NCBI RefSeq assembly: GCF_000423265.1
Contig: NZ_AUHQ01000009.1
Location: forward strand, 1-64,000
Source of the DNA: Ligilactobacillus saerimneri DSM 16049
GTDB taxonomy: Bacteria; Bacillota; Bacilli; Lactobacillales; Lactobacillaceae
Direction: 5' to 3'
Length of the DNA stretch: 64,000 bases
Notes under the pieces: model-generated
The model's input: only the letters and a program-made list of their open reading frames with translations
The model's database searches: none
Told to the model about the DNA's origin: nothing
Translations under genes and position numbers: made by a program
Part shown: positions 1 to 8,115 of the stretch, in pieces
Layout: each line of letters opens with the position of its first letter
Numbering within the stretch: the stretch's first letter is position 1

Positions 1-196
1 CTTTCTAATGGAATGTTGTAACGACACCATTAAAGACCTTTATGGGTTTTTCTGTCCACTAAAATGTTCAACTTAAATTTTACAATCTGCCTTAAATAAA
101 AATTGCAATTTTTTGCACTTTTAATTTAATTTTAATCAAATGGTATGGTATTATGGAAACATAACTTAATCAATGGGAAATAGAAAGAGGTGAGAA
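1..196. other. Intergenic start of window, no gene seen
   Basis: AT-rich stretch with no coding frame I can support on either strand. It presumably carries the promoter of the small gene that follows, but no strong -35/-10 pair stands out. No structured RNA is recognised. Confidence 0.4.
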
Positions 197-343
197 ATGA
201 TGATGTTGATGATGAAAAAGCAATTAGATGTTGGTTCTTTATTGATAAATCATGTTCTTACCTCGACTCTCGTGATGAAACAGGCGCTTCAGGGTTATTT
301 TGCTAGCAAACGATACTATCCCATCTTTATGGATGGGGAATAA
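197..343 (+). CDS. Small hypothetical protein (48 aa)
   Basis: A 48-codon frame opening with a run of Met codons (ATG ATG ATG TTG ATG ATG) behind an AAAGAGGTGAG-type ribosome site. The product is basic in the middle and ends FMDGE. It has no recognised family, no signal peptide and no clear membrane helix. It lies just upstream of the antiporter gene, so it could be a leader peptide or an unannotated microprotein. Only the ribosome site and uninterrupted frame support it. Confidence 0.3.
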   Translation: MMMLMMKKQLDVGSLLINHVLTSTLVMKQALQGYFASKRYYPIFMDGE

Positions 344-427
344 TTAGTATGCTCTGAATTGTTAGGCAGTTTAGGGTAAAAATAACGCAGAACAAAATAA
401 TTAAAAGTTTCACGGGGAGTGACAAAT

Positions 428-1807
428 ATGACAAAAGTTCGATTCAGTGAAGCAGTCACTATTTTATTGGTAATGATTGCTATTTTGGGGACCGCAGTTA
501 TTAAGTTTGGAGTTAGTCCAGAGATGCCGGTACTACTAGTGATCGCATTGGTAATCCTATGGGCCAAGTTGCGGCGGGCAAGTTGGGACGATATTCATGC
601 GGGCATTATTGATGGGATCAACACAGCAATTATTCCTATCTTTATTTTTATCTTGATTGGGATTTTGATTGCTGTTTGGATTCAGGCGGGAATTATTCCT
701 GCCTTGATGGTAGTAGGCTTTAAGATGATTAGCATTAAGTTCTTTGTTCCATCGGTGTTTATTGTGTGTGCCTTAGTTGGGGTTTCAATTGGGAGTGCCT
801 TTACGACTATTTCGACAGTAGGGATCGCCTTGTTTGGAATGGGATTGACAATGCAGATTAATCCTGCTCTCGTTGCCGGGGCAGTTGTATCGGGGGCAAT
901 CTTTGGGGATAAGACCTCTCCGCTATCTGATTCAACTAACTTGGCATCTGCAATCGCTGGGGCCGATTTATTTGAGCACATCAAGAATTTAATGTGGACG
1001 ACTATCCCCGCCTTTGTCATTTCATTGGTATTATTTTTCCTATTAGGCCAGGCACATCATCGTCCTGATTTTTCACGGATTCAAACGACGACCGCAATAT
1101 TAGCCCACCATTTCAGTATTACCTGGTGGGCGGCTTTACCGGTAGTGTTAATGTTCTTGTGTGCTTGGATTAAGATGCCTGCAATTCCAACTTTATTTAC
1201 GAATATCTTTGTGACAATCGTAATGATTTTTGTTCAAAAGCCAACAACGTCATTGTCTGACCTGGCAGCTTTAATCCAGGATGGTTTTGTTGCTCATACC
1301 CACAATGCAGCTGTGGATGCATTGCTGACCCGTGGGGGGATTGCTAGCATGATGGGAACTGTATCCTTAATCATCACAACCTTGGCACTGGGCGGACTGT
1401 TGATGCAGTTTGATGTCATTCAAATTGCCATGGAGCCCTTAATTGCGCGTTTAAAGACACCGGGAAGTCTTATCACTTGTACCATTTTAGCTGGTATCGG
1501 GGTAAACCTCTTTGTAGGGGAACAATACTTATCCGTAATTTTACCCGGGAAAGCTTTCAAATTAGCCTTTGACCGGATCGGGTTGTCACCATTGGCATTG
1601 GGACGTGCGCTCGAAGACGGAGGTAGTGTAATCAACTACTTAGTACCTTGGGGAGTAGCTGCTTCCTTTGCGGCTTCAACCCTCAATGTTTCGGTATTAC
1701 ATTTCTTGCCGTTTACCTTCTTTAGCCTTTTGTCACCAGTCTTTTCAATCCTATCAGGCTGGACTAAGATCGGACTGAAGTGGCAAGACACTAAAAAAAC
1801 TGTATAA
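428..1807 (+). CDS. nhaC: NhaC-family Na+/H+ antiporter
   Basis: About 459 residues with roughly 10-11 hydrophobic segments, matching the usual NhaC length. The family hallmark FGDKTSPLSDSTN lies at about residues 159-171, where conserved Asp/Ser residues line the ion path. Family knowledge: electroneutral or electrogenic exchange of cytoplasmic Na+ (some members organic substrates such as malate/lactate) for external H+. A GTG at 419 is in frame, but the GGGGAG ribosome site at 413-418 abuts it and is ideally spaced for the ATG at 428. The gene stands alone and is closed by a terminator. The exact substrate is not deducible. Confidence 0.88.
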   Translation: MTKVRFSEAVTILLVMIAILGTAVIKFGVSPEMPVLLVIALVILWAKLRRASWDDIHAGIIDGINTAIIPIFIFILIGILIAVWIQAGIIPALMVVGFKMISIKFFVPSVFIVCALVGVSIGSAFTTISTVGIALFGMGLTMQINPALVAGAVVSGAIFGDKTSPLSDSTNLASAIAGADLFEHIKNLMWTTIPAFVISLVLFFLLGQAHHRPDFSRIQTTTAILAHHFSITWWAALPVVLMFLCAWIKMPAIPTLFTNIFVTIVMIFVQKPTTSLSDLAALIQDGFVAHTHNAAVDALLTRGGIASMMGTVSLIITTLALGGLLMQFDVIQIAMEPLIARLKTPGSLITCTILAGIGVNLFVGEQYLSVILPGKAFKLAFDRIGLSPLALGRALEDGGSVINYLVPWGVAASFAASTLNVSVLHFLPFTFFSLLSPVFSILSGWTKIGLKWQDTKKTV

Positions 1808-1815
1808 TGATCGCG

Positions 1816-1855
1816 CCTCATGTTGGGACATCATGTTCTAACATGGGGTTTTATT
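1816..1855 (+). terminator. Rho-independent terminator of nhaC
   Basis: CCTCATGTT pairs with AACATGGGG (one G-U pair), followed by TTTTATTTT, nine bases after the nhaC stop codon. Confidence 0.75.
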
Positions 1856-1945
1856 TTGAAAATAAGATTCTTGCTGGCATTGGTAAACGACTATGCCAGT
1901 TTTTTAATGCTCAAAATAAGACGTGTAAATTATTAATTTTAAGCC

Positions 1946-2010
1946 TACACACGAAATTTACACAAAATTTACATAAGCACCGCATTTTAACCACAATCAC
2001 TTTTTATACT
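1946..2010 (+). promoter_or_regulatory. Pho boxes and promoter of the pst operon
   Basis: Two perfect TTTACA hexamers start at 1957 and 1968, exactly 11 bases apart, with a weaker TACACA in register at 1946. That is the direct-repeat spacing of PhoP boxes in Gram-positives (TT(A/T)ACA every 11 bp). A -10 hexamer TATACT lies at 2005-2010 and there is no good -35, as expected for an activator-dependent promoter. Inference: PhoP-type activation of pst under phosphate limitation. Confidence 0.75.
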
Positions 2011-2045
2011 TTAGTTGTTGAATAAAGATAGAATCAGGTGAGAAA

Positions 2046-2927
2046 ATGCGGGGAAAATTAAAATTTATTATCGGCATCCTCTTAGCTATTACTGTGCTGA
2101 CAGGGTGTAGCCGAAAAACCGATAAAGTGACGATTGTTGGTTCGTCTGCAATGCAGTTGTTGGCGGAACAGGCAGGAAATGATTATCGGTTGCAGCACAA
2201 AGGGGTCAATATTACCGTTCAAGGTGGGGGCTCCGGGACGGGGTTAAGCCAGGTGCAAGAACGGGCCGTAGCCATTGGCACTTCCGATATTTTTGCAGAG
2301 CAAAAGAAAGGGATCAACGCAGCGCAACTCCAGGATCATAAGATTGCGGTGATTGGAATTACCCCTATCGCCAACAAGGAGGTAGGCGTGAAAAACATTA
2401 CCCGAACTAATTTACAAAAGATCTTTACGGGGAAAATCACGAATTGGAAGCAAGTCGGCGGGCATGATCTTCCGATTACGGTAATCAACCGGAGTAAAGG
2501 AAGCGGAACTCGGACAAGCTTTGAAAGTGTGATTTTACCAGGTTTAGTGCCCATCAAGGCACAAGAACAAGATTCTAACGGCGCAGTGAAAAAGATTGTT
2601 GCTTCAACACCTGGGGCAATCAGCTACATTGCTTTTCCGTATGCGGAAGGTAATGCGGTCCAAAAATTAGCCATTGACGGAATCGCACCAACGAATACCA
2701 ATGTTAAACAAAACAAATGGAAGTTATGGTCTTATGAACATATGTACACCCAAAAACATCCACAAGCGCGGACCCAAGCTTTCATCAATTATATGCAAGG
2801 AACCCATGTTCAACGCGATTTGATTCCTAAATTAGGCTATATCAGTGTGCATGATATGGAATACGAACGCGATGCCCAGGGAAACGACAAGCTAGTACGG
2901 AAGGGAGGAAAGCAAGATGTCGGATAA
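2046..2927 (+). CDS. pstS: Phosphate ABC transporter substrate-binding lipoprotein
   Basis: The 293-residue PstS begins with a lipoprotein signal ending in the lipobox LTGC (Cys21 lipidated), so the protein is tethered outside the membrane. Phosphate-binding loops typical of the family are visible: VGSSAMQ near residue 37, GGGSGTG near 60, and SKGSGTR near 155. It captures inorganic phosphate and delivers it to PstC/PstA. First gene of pst; its 3' end overlaps pstC by 11 bases, so translation is probably coupled. Pho boxes sit just upstream. Confidence 0.96.
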   Translation: MRGKLKFIIGILLAITVLTGCSRKTDKVTIVGSSAMQLLAEQAGNDYRLQHKGVNITVQGGGSGTGLSQVQERAVAIGTSDIFAEQKKGINAAQLQDHKIAVIGITPIANKEVGVKNITRTNLQKIFTGKITNWKQVGGHDLPITVINRSKGSGTRTSFESVILPGLVPIKAQEQDSNGAVKKIVASTPGAISYIAFPYAEGNAVQKLAIDGIAPTNTNVKQNKWKLWSYEHMYTQKHPQARTQAFINYMQGTHVQRDLIPKLGYISVHDMEYERDAQGNDKLVRKGGKQDVG

Positions 2928-3831
2928 GAAGCATACGCACACACACCAACTGCAACAAGCATCGCGAGAAACACGGCACGAATGGTATGGCAAGACCATC
3001 ACTTTAGCTAGCGTAGTTGGTATCATCATTTTAGTGGTGGCAATTATTTATTTTATCGGGCAACGGGGCTTAGCTGCCTTTACGACTGACCATGTTAAAG
3101 TGACAGACTTTTTATTTTCGGCTGACTGGAATCCCTTAGATGGGAAGCAATACGTTGGGGCAGCGGCGATGATTGTGACTTCTTTTTTGGTAATGATCTT
3201 AGCCACCCTTTTAGCTGTACCGTTTGCGTTAGCATTAGGGATTTTTATGACAGAATTTACGAAAAAGCGGCTAACAAAATACCTACAAATAATGATTGAA
3301 CTCTTAGCCGGAATTCCCTCAGTTGTTTATGGTTTCTTAGGGGTTACGATTATTGTGCCGGCAATCCGAACGATATTTGGCGGAGCAGGGTTTGGGATCT
3401 TAGCGGGGATCTTGGTTCTCTTTGTGATGGTTTTACCAACCATCACTTCACTAACAATTGATGCCCTCAAGGGGGTCCCCGCACAGTACCGGCAGGCATC
3501 GTTAGCCCTAGGAGCTACCTGGTGGCAAACGACATCTAAGGTCATCCTCAGGGCGGCCACTCCAGGAATTTTGACCGCAATCATTTTTGGGATGGCGCGC
3601 GCCTTTGGGGAGGCGCTAGCAGTCCAAATGGTGATTGGAAACGCAGTCTTAATGCCACATAACTTGATCAGTCCAGCGGCTACTTTAACCAGTCAGTTAA
3701 CTAGTCAGTTGGGGAATACAGTTAATGGGACGTTAGCCAACAATGCTTTGTGGTCCTTAGCACTATTCTTATTACTGATGTCCCTGGCATTTAACCTAGT
3801 GGTTAGAATAATTGGAAAACGGAAGGGATGA
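2917..3831 (+). CDS. pstC: Phosphate ABC transporter permease PstC
   Basis: The 304-residue permease has one N-terminal helix at about residues 28-50, followed by the binding-protein-dependent transport fold. The EAA-type cytoplasmic loop (ALGATWWQTTSKVILRAA region) contacts the ATPase. It pairs with PstA to form the membrane channel for phosphate. The N-terminus is His-rich (HTHTHQ). The start is an ATG behind GGGAGGAAAG, inside the last codons of pstS. PstC rather than PstA is inferred from order and similarity. Confidence 0.95.
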   Translation: MSDKKHTHTHQLQQASRETRHEWYGKTITLASVVGIIILVVAIIYFIGQRGLAAFTTDHVKVTDFLFSADWNPLDGKQYVGAAAMIVTSFLVMILATLLAVPFALALGIFMTEFTKKRLTKYLQIMIELLAGIPSVVYGFLGVTIIVPAIRTIFGGAGFGILAGILVLFVMVLPTITSLTIDALKGVPAQYRQASLALGATWWQTTSKVILRAATPGILTAIIFGMARAFGEALAVQMVIGNAVLMPHNLISPAATLTSQLTSQLGNTVNGTLANNALWSLALFLLLMSLAFNLVVRIIGKRKG

Positions 3832-3838
3832 AGCAAAA

Positions 3839-4738
3839 GTGAAGCGTAAAAACAATGCTAAACTACAAAATAAAATAGCTATGATTACTATTTATTGCCT
3901 GGTTGGGACTGTTTGTCTTATCCTATTAGGAATTTTGGGCTATATTCTAGGCACTGGTTTACCGCACGTATCATGGCATTTTCTGACGAGTGAGTCATCG
4001 TCTTTCCAAGCCCATGGGGGGGTTAGGGATCAATTATTTAATTCGCTCTATCTTTTAGTGTTGACGCTCATCATTTCAGTGCCAATTGCACTGGGGGCAG
4101 CGATCTATTTGACAGAGTATGCCCGGGATAACTGGCTAACCAACTTATTACGGACGATGATTGAGGTCTTGTCCTCACTTCCGTCAATCGTTGTTGGTTT
4201 ATTCGGTTACTCATTGTTTGTAATTAAATTCGAGCTGAGTTTCTCAATTTTGGCAGGCGCTTTAACCCTGACTTTTTTCAACCTACCGTTGTTAACGCGC
4301 AACATTGAAGAAGCGTTGCGAACGGTTCCTGCAACGCAACGGGAAGCAGGACTGGCCCTCGGTTTGTCTTATTGGAAAACGGTTTACGGTGTCGTTCTTC
4401 CCTCGGCCTTACCAGGTATTATTACAGGAATTGTATTAAGTGCAGGTAGGATATTTGGGGAAGCAGCCGCATTGATCTATACGGCGGGGCAAAGCAATGC
4501 GACCGTTAGCTATACCGACTGGAATCCCTTTAGTCCAACGAGCTTTTTGAACGTGATGCGGCCCGCAGAAACTCTGGCCGTGCATATTTGGAAAGTTAAT
4601 AGTGAGGGGTTAATCCCTGATGCGACGCTTGTCGCTAGTGCGACGGCAGCCATTTTAGTGATTGTTGTCCTGATTTTCAATGTTTCAGCGCGGGCATTAG
4701 GCAACTTTATCTATAAAAAGATCACTTCAGCGAGGTAA
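3839..4738 (+). CDS. pstA: Phosphate ABC transporter permease PstA
   Basis: About 299 residues with an N-terminal helix and five more membrane segments. The EAA loop LALGLSYWKTVYGVVLPSAL matches PstA. An in-frame TTG at 3812 lies inside pstC. The better start is GTG at 3839, eight bases after the pstC stop, with GGAAGGGA at 3821-3828 as ribosome site, giving an N-terminus MKRKNNAK. It forms the PstC/PstA translocation pore. Next gene, pstB1, starts three bases after its stop. Confidence 0.93.
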   Translation: MKRKNNAKLQNKIAMITIYCLVGTVCLILLGILGYILGTGLPHVSWHFLTSESSSFQAHGGVRDQLFNSLYLLVLTLIISVPIALGAAIYLTEYARDNWLTNLLRTMIEVLSSLPSIVVGLFGYSLFVIKFELSFSILAGALTLTFFNLPLLTRNIEEALRTVPATQREAGLALGLSYWKTVYGVVLPSALPGIITGIVLSAGRIFGEAAALIYTAGQSNATVSYTDWNPFSPTSFLNVMRPAETLAVHIWKVNSEGLIPDATLVASATAAILVIVVLIFNVSARALGNFIYKKITSAR

Positions 4739-4741
4739 AAC

Positions 4742-5524
4742 ATGGAACAATATCTTACACAAATTGCGCCAGAACAGCGTAGTTTAGAAACTAAAAATTT
4801 AAATGTTTATTATGGAGGAACCATCCATAAGCTCCATGATGTGAGCTTGCAGATCCCACAAAATGCGATTACGGCCTTAATCGGGGCGTCAGGTTCAAGT
4901 AAATCAACTTTTTTACGCAGCTTGAACCGGATGAACGATAAGGTAGCAAAGGTAACTGGTCAAATAATCTATGCTGGGATTGACATCAACCACAAAGATA
5001 TCAATGTCTACCAGCTGCGTAAACAGATCGGGATGGTGTTTCAGCGGCCTAATCCCTTTGCCAAGTCGATCTATGACAACATTACCTATGCATTAAAAGC
5101 TAACGGGGTTAAAGACTCCGCGGTTTTGGACCAGGCCGTTGAAGACAGTTTGCGGGCCGCTGCCCTTTGGGATGAAGTCAAAGATTCATTGCATAAAAGT
5201 GCCTTAGCATTGTCAGGGGGGCAGCAACAACGGTTATGCATTGCTCGGGCTTTAGCGATGAAACCAGATATTTTGTTGCTGGATGAGCCGGCCAGTGCCT
5301 TAGACCCGGTATCAACTGCTAAGCTGGAGGAGACGTTGAAACAGTTGCGGGATCAGTACACGATGGTAATGGTAACCCATAATATGCAGCAGGCTTCACG
5401 GATCAGTGATTATACCGCCTTTTTCCATATGGGAAATATTGTCGAATATGATAGGACAGAAAAAATTTTTACGACTCCACGGGTGACACTGACAGAACAG
5501 TACATTAACGGTAGTTTTGGTTAG
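4742..5524 (+). CDS. pstB1: Phosphate ABC transporter ATPase, first copy, altered P-loop
   Basis: A 260-residue PstB-type ATPase with an intact signature LSGGQQQR, Walker B ILLLDEP, D-loop SALDP and switch His (VTHN). The Walker A motif reads GASGSSKST at residues 48-56. The Gly normally just before the catalytic Lys is Ser53 (AGT at 4898-4900; GGT would encode Gly). That Gly contacts the nucleotide phosphates, so activity may be reduced. Tandem pstB genes are common in Firmicutes; the second copy here has a normal P-loop. Confidence 0.93.
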   Translation: MEQYLTQIAPEQRSLETKNLNVYYGGTIHKLHDVSLQIPQNAITALIGASGSSKSTFLRSLNRMNDKVAKVTGQIIYAGIDINHKDINVYQLRKQIGMVFQRPNPFAKSIYDNITYALKANGVKDSAVLDQAVEDSLRAAALWDEVKDSLHKSALALSGGQQQRLCIARALAMKPDILLLDEPASALDPVSTAKLEETLKQLRDQYTMVMVTHNMQQASRISDYTAFFHMGNIVEYDRTEKIFTTPRVTLTEQYINGSFG

Positions 5525-5543
5525 ACAGGAGGGAGGCACAGGG

Positions 5544-6302
5544 ATGAGCGAAGCAATTATTGATGTTAAAGATTTAAAGGTTGCCTACGGAAAAAATGAA
5601 GTGCTCCACGGTGTTTCGTTAGCCTTTCCTGCTGGTGACTTGGTCGCACTGGTAGGGCCGTCTGGATGCGGAAAGTCAACCTTTTTACGGAGTCTTAACC
5701 GCATGAACGATGAGGTGGGCAATGTGAATATTCAAGGAACAATTAAGTTTAAGGGTCAAGATATTTATGCTGATGGCAGTGACTTGGTAGCCTTACGCAG
5801 CGCAATTGGGATGGTGTTTCAGCAACCAGTTCCTTTTCCATTTTCTATTTATGACAATGTCGCATACGGACTGCGGGTCGCTGGTTACACTGAACGAGAA
5901 TATCTTGACCAGCGCGTTGAGGAAAGCCTGCGGCAAGCAGCAATCTGGGACGAAGTCAAAGACGACCTCAAAAAGAGTGCACTGGCACTTTCCGGGGGGC
6001 AACAACAACGGGTATGTATTGCCCGCCAGTTAGCGGTTCGGCCCCAGGTCATTTTGTTGGATGAACCTACCAGTGCGCTGGACCCAATTTCAAGTAGTGA
6101 AATCGAAGAAACTTTACTGACATTAAAGCGCGACTATACTTTGATTATGGTGACCCACAATCTCCAACAGGCAAGTAGAATTTCAGACAGGACAGCTTTT
6201 TTTCTTAACGGAAATCTAGTAGAATATGGCAGAACAGAGGAAATGTTTTTACGTCCGCGGCAAGAAGTAACGAGTGAATATTTGAACGGACGGTTTGGAT
6301 AG
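5544..6302 (+). CDS. pstB2: Phosphate ABC transporter ATPase, second copy
   Basis: A PstB ATPase of 252 residues with canonical Walker [10 protein letters not shown], signature LSGGQQQR, Walker B ILLDEP and the switch His. It powers phosphate import through PstCA, alone or as a heterodimer with PstB1. An in-frame upstream codon at 5517 exists, but a strong AGGAGGGAGG site at 5527-5536 points to the ATG at 5544. It differs from pstB1 throughout, so this is an old paralogous pair, not a recent duplication. Confidence 0.95.
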   Translation: MSEAIIDVKDLKVAYGKNEVLHGVSLAFPAGDLVALVGPSGCGKSTFLRSLNRMNDEVGNVNIQGTIKFKGQDIYADGSDLVALRSAIGMVFQQPVPFPFSIYDNVAYGLRVAGYTEREYLDQRVEESLRQAAIWDEVKDDLKKSALALSGGQQQRVCIARQLAVRPQVILLDEPTSALDPISSSEIEETLLTLKRDYTLIMVTHNLQQASRISDRTAFFLNGNLVEYGRTEEMFLRPRQEVTSEYLNGRFG

Positions 6303-6318
6303 GTAAAGGGGTGGCAGA

Positions 6319-6990
6319 ATGCACGCAATTTTTTTAGAAGAGCTTGAAAAATTGAATAAACGTTTCATTGATCTGGGGTTGCAGGTGAGTGAGCAAATTT
6401 ATTTAGCAACCAAGAGTTTTATTGATCATGACCGTGATTTAGCTAAACAAGTTATTGAAACGGATCAAAAGATTAATGACCGGCAGATAGCAATCGTTGA
6501 AGAATCGTTGAAACTGATTGCACTCCAGCAGCCAGTAGCGACTGATTTTCGTAAAATTATTGCCATTTCTAATGCTAGTACGGACTTGGAACGCTTGAGT
6601 GATCACGCTGAAAGTATCGCCCGAGAAACTATCCGGGTAAAGGGTGAACAGCGCATTATTCAGATTGAAACAGAAATCGAAGCGATGGCATTACAAGTCC
6701 GCCGGATGTTAGAGCAAGTTTTGGAAGCATACCTACGGGGGGACCAGGATCTGGCACGAGATATTGCCCGCCTGGATACTGAGGTCGACCGGCGTCACCA
6801 TCAGCTGTACAATTTGATTGTGGGAGCGATGAAGCGCGATGCTAAGACTGTGACGGCGGATACGTCTTATTTAACGGTTATTCGTTTGTTAGAACGGATT
6901 GGAGATCACATCATTAATGTAGCTGAATGGGTTATTTATCGCGAAACAGGAAAGATTACAGAATTAGCCTTTAAAGAGGATAGCAAATAA
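6319..6990 (+). CDS. phoU: Phosphate transport regulator PhoU
   Basis: A 223-residue, all-helical protein with the two PhoU repeats. Metal-binding acidic signatures are visible as SNASTDLERLSDHAE near residue 80 and LLERIGDHIINVAE near residue 200. PhoU links Pst transport state to the PhoR kinase and lowers Pst activity when phosphate is plentiful. Last gene of the operon, 16 bases after pstB2 and followed by a convergent terminator region. No phoR is in the window. Confidence 0.94.
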   Translation: MHAIFLEELEKLNKRFIDLGLQVSEQIYLATKSFIDHDRDLAKQVIETDQKINDRQIAIVEESLKLIALQQPVATDFRKIIAISNASTDLERLSDHAESIARETIRVKGEQRIIQIETEIEAMALQVRRMLEQVLEAYLRGDQDLARDIARLDTEVDRRHHQLYNLIVGAMKRDAKTVTADTSYLTVIRLLERIGDHIINVAEWVIYRETGKITELAFKEDSK

Positions 6991-7018
6991 GTGAGCAGAA
7001 ATAGCCTTTTTGGCAAAG

Positions 7019-7105
7019 TTATCTGTGCCGTTCATGAATAAATAATAAGGCTGGTGAGGAGGCAGAATCTTCTCACCAGCCTTATTTATTTGTAAAGCAG
7101 ATAAC
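7019..7105. terminator. Bidirectional terminator inside a larger palindrome
   Basis: AATAAGGCTGGTGAG (7044-7058) pairs perfectly with the arm ending at 7086, with A/T tracts on both sides, so it can stop phoU transcription rightward and the regulator leftward. The hairpin is framed by an inverted 8-mer, GTTATCTG at 7019 and CAGATAAC at 7098. The same GTTATCTG-plus-hairpin arrangement recurs near 16.78 kb. Confidence 0.75.
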
Positions 7106-7188
7106 GGGGAAATCAACCACGAGGCTAGCAGCTAAGGCAACTTTGTTCTAGCTTAGCTTAACGTCTGGTTGCAGAGCCTATTTCCCCG
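7101..7188 (-). repeat. Structured intergenic repeat, copy A
   Basis: Closed by a perfect 10-bp stem, ACGGGGAAAT against ATTTCCCCGT. Inside, CAACCA (7114) matches TGGTTG (7166) and AGGCT (7122) matches AGCCT (7175) in crossing order; AGCTAAG/CTTAGCT can form a local hairpin. Read on the minus strand it shares CCAG-n-CGTT, CTAAGC and AGTTGC, with nearly the same spacing, with copy B at 16670-16772. It begins six bases after the stop of the regulator gene, in that gene's 3' UTR. Confidence 0.6.
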
Positions 7189-7193
7189 TATTA

Positions 7194-7925
7194 TTAAAGC
7201 TTCTTGAGAGGACCTTCAAAGGAGTAGCCGAAGCCACGGACGGTTTTGATCCAGCGCGGGTGGTCTGGATCAACTTCAATTTTGTCGCGAAGATGGGAGA
7301 TATGCATATCGACAATCCGCGAGCTGCCGAGCGTATCATAGCCCCAAACTCCTTGTAGAAGTTGCTCCCGGCTCAAAACCTGATTGTGGTGCTTGATTAA
7401 ATACCACAAAAGGCGGAATTCTTTAGGAGTTAACCCAATATCAGTTCCATTATGGGTGACCCGGTAATGATCCCGATCAATCAATAAGTGTTCCAAATAA
7501 TACCCCCGTTTAGGGGTAGTTTCTGCGGTCAGATTCGCAGTGACTAGTTTATCACCTGCAAACCAGAGTTGCTGGAGAAGTTGAGCAAAAATGACGCAGT
7601 AGTCTAAGGGCTTGCAAAAATAACCATTGATCAAGGCTTGTGTGTAAAGTTCATAAGCATGTTCAGGATCGGTTTTCGTTGTAAGGGCAAAGATGGGACG
7701 GCGAAAATCTTGGCGTACTTGCTTGATCAAAGCAATATCTTGTTGATAATCCTGCAAAACATCCATATCCCAAAAGATTGCAGTGATTTTTTTCTCTTTT
7801 AAAAGGGTTGGCACTTCAGCAGGATCCATAACGTTTTGAATGATCCATCCTTCTTCATTGAAAAAAGTGTTGAACTCAATGAAGATTTCAAGATTTTTAG
7901 TTAGCAAAAGAATCCGGTTGGACAT
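7194..7925 (-). CDS. Orphan OmpR/PhoB-type response regulator with atypical receiver
   Basis: 243 residues: an N-terminal receiver-like domain (1-115) and a C-terminal winged-helix DNA-binding domain (about 145-240; LTPKEFRLLWYLI, VRGFGYSF). The likely phospho-acceptor Asp53, Thr82 and Lys105 are present. The usual acidic pair after the first strand is replaced by Thr9-Lys10, so Mg2+ binding and phosphorylation are doubtful. No histidine kinase gene is adjacent. Convergence with the pst operon makes a PhoP-like role tempting, but the degenerate receiver argues for phosphorylation-independent control. Function unproven. Confidence 0.85.
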   Translation of the reverse strand: MSNRILLLTKNLEIFIEFNTFFNEEGWIIQNVMDPAEVPTLLKEKKITAIFWDMDVLQDYQQDIALIKQVRQDFRRPIFALTTKTDPEHAYELYTQALINGYFCKPLDYCVIFAQLLQQLWFAGDKLVTANLTAETTPKRGYYLEHLLIDRDHYRVTHNGTDIGLTPKEFRLLWYLIKHHNQVLSREQLLQGVWGYDTLGSSRIVDMHISHLRDKIEVDPDHPRWIKTVRGFGYSFEGPLKKL

Positions 7926-8115
7926 CCTTATCCCTCCTCAGCCAAATTACATATATATTTTAGCAAACCAAATAGATCTTCACCAAGTTCAAAGCGCTTC
8001 CTAAATAAACAAATTTATCGGCAACAATAATGCGAAAAAGTCCCTGAACATACTGGCAATTAAGTACATAATCGTATATCGTAAATGGTAAGAAAAGTAG
8101 GAAAGAAGGATGCTT

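Noticed and set aside
1807-2025. 72-codon frame between nhaC and pstS
   Set aside because: It covers a terminator and the Pho boxes, has no ribosome site and its product is low-complexity.
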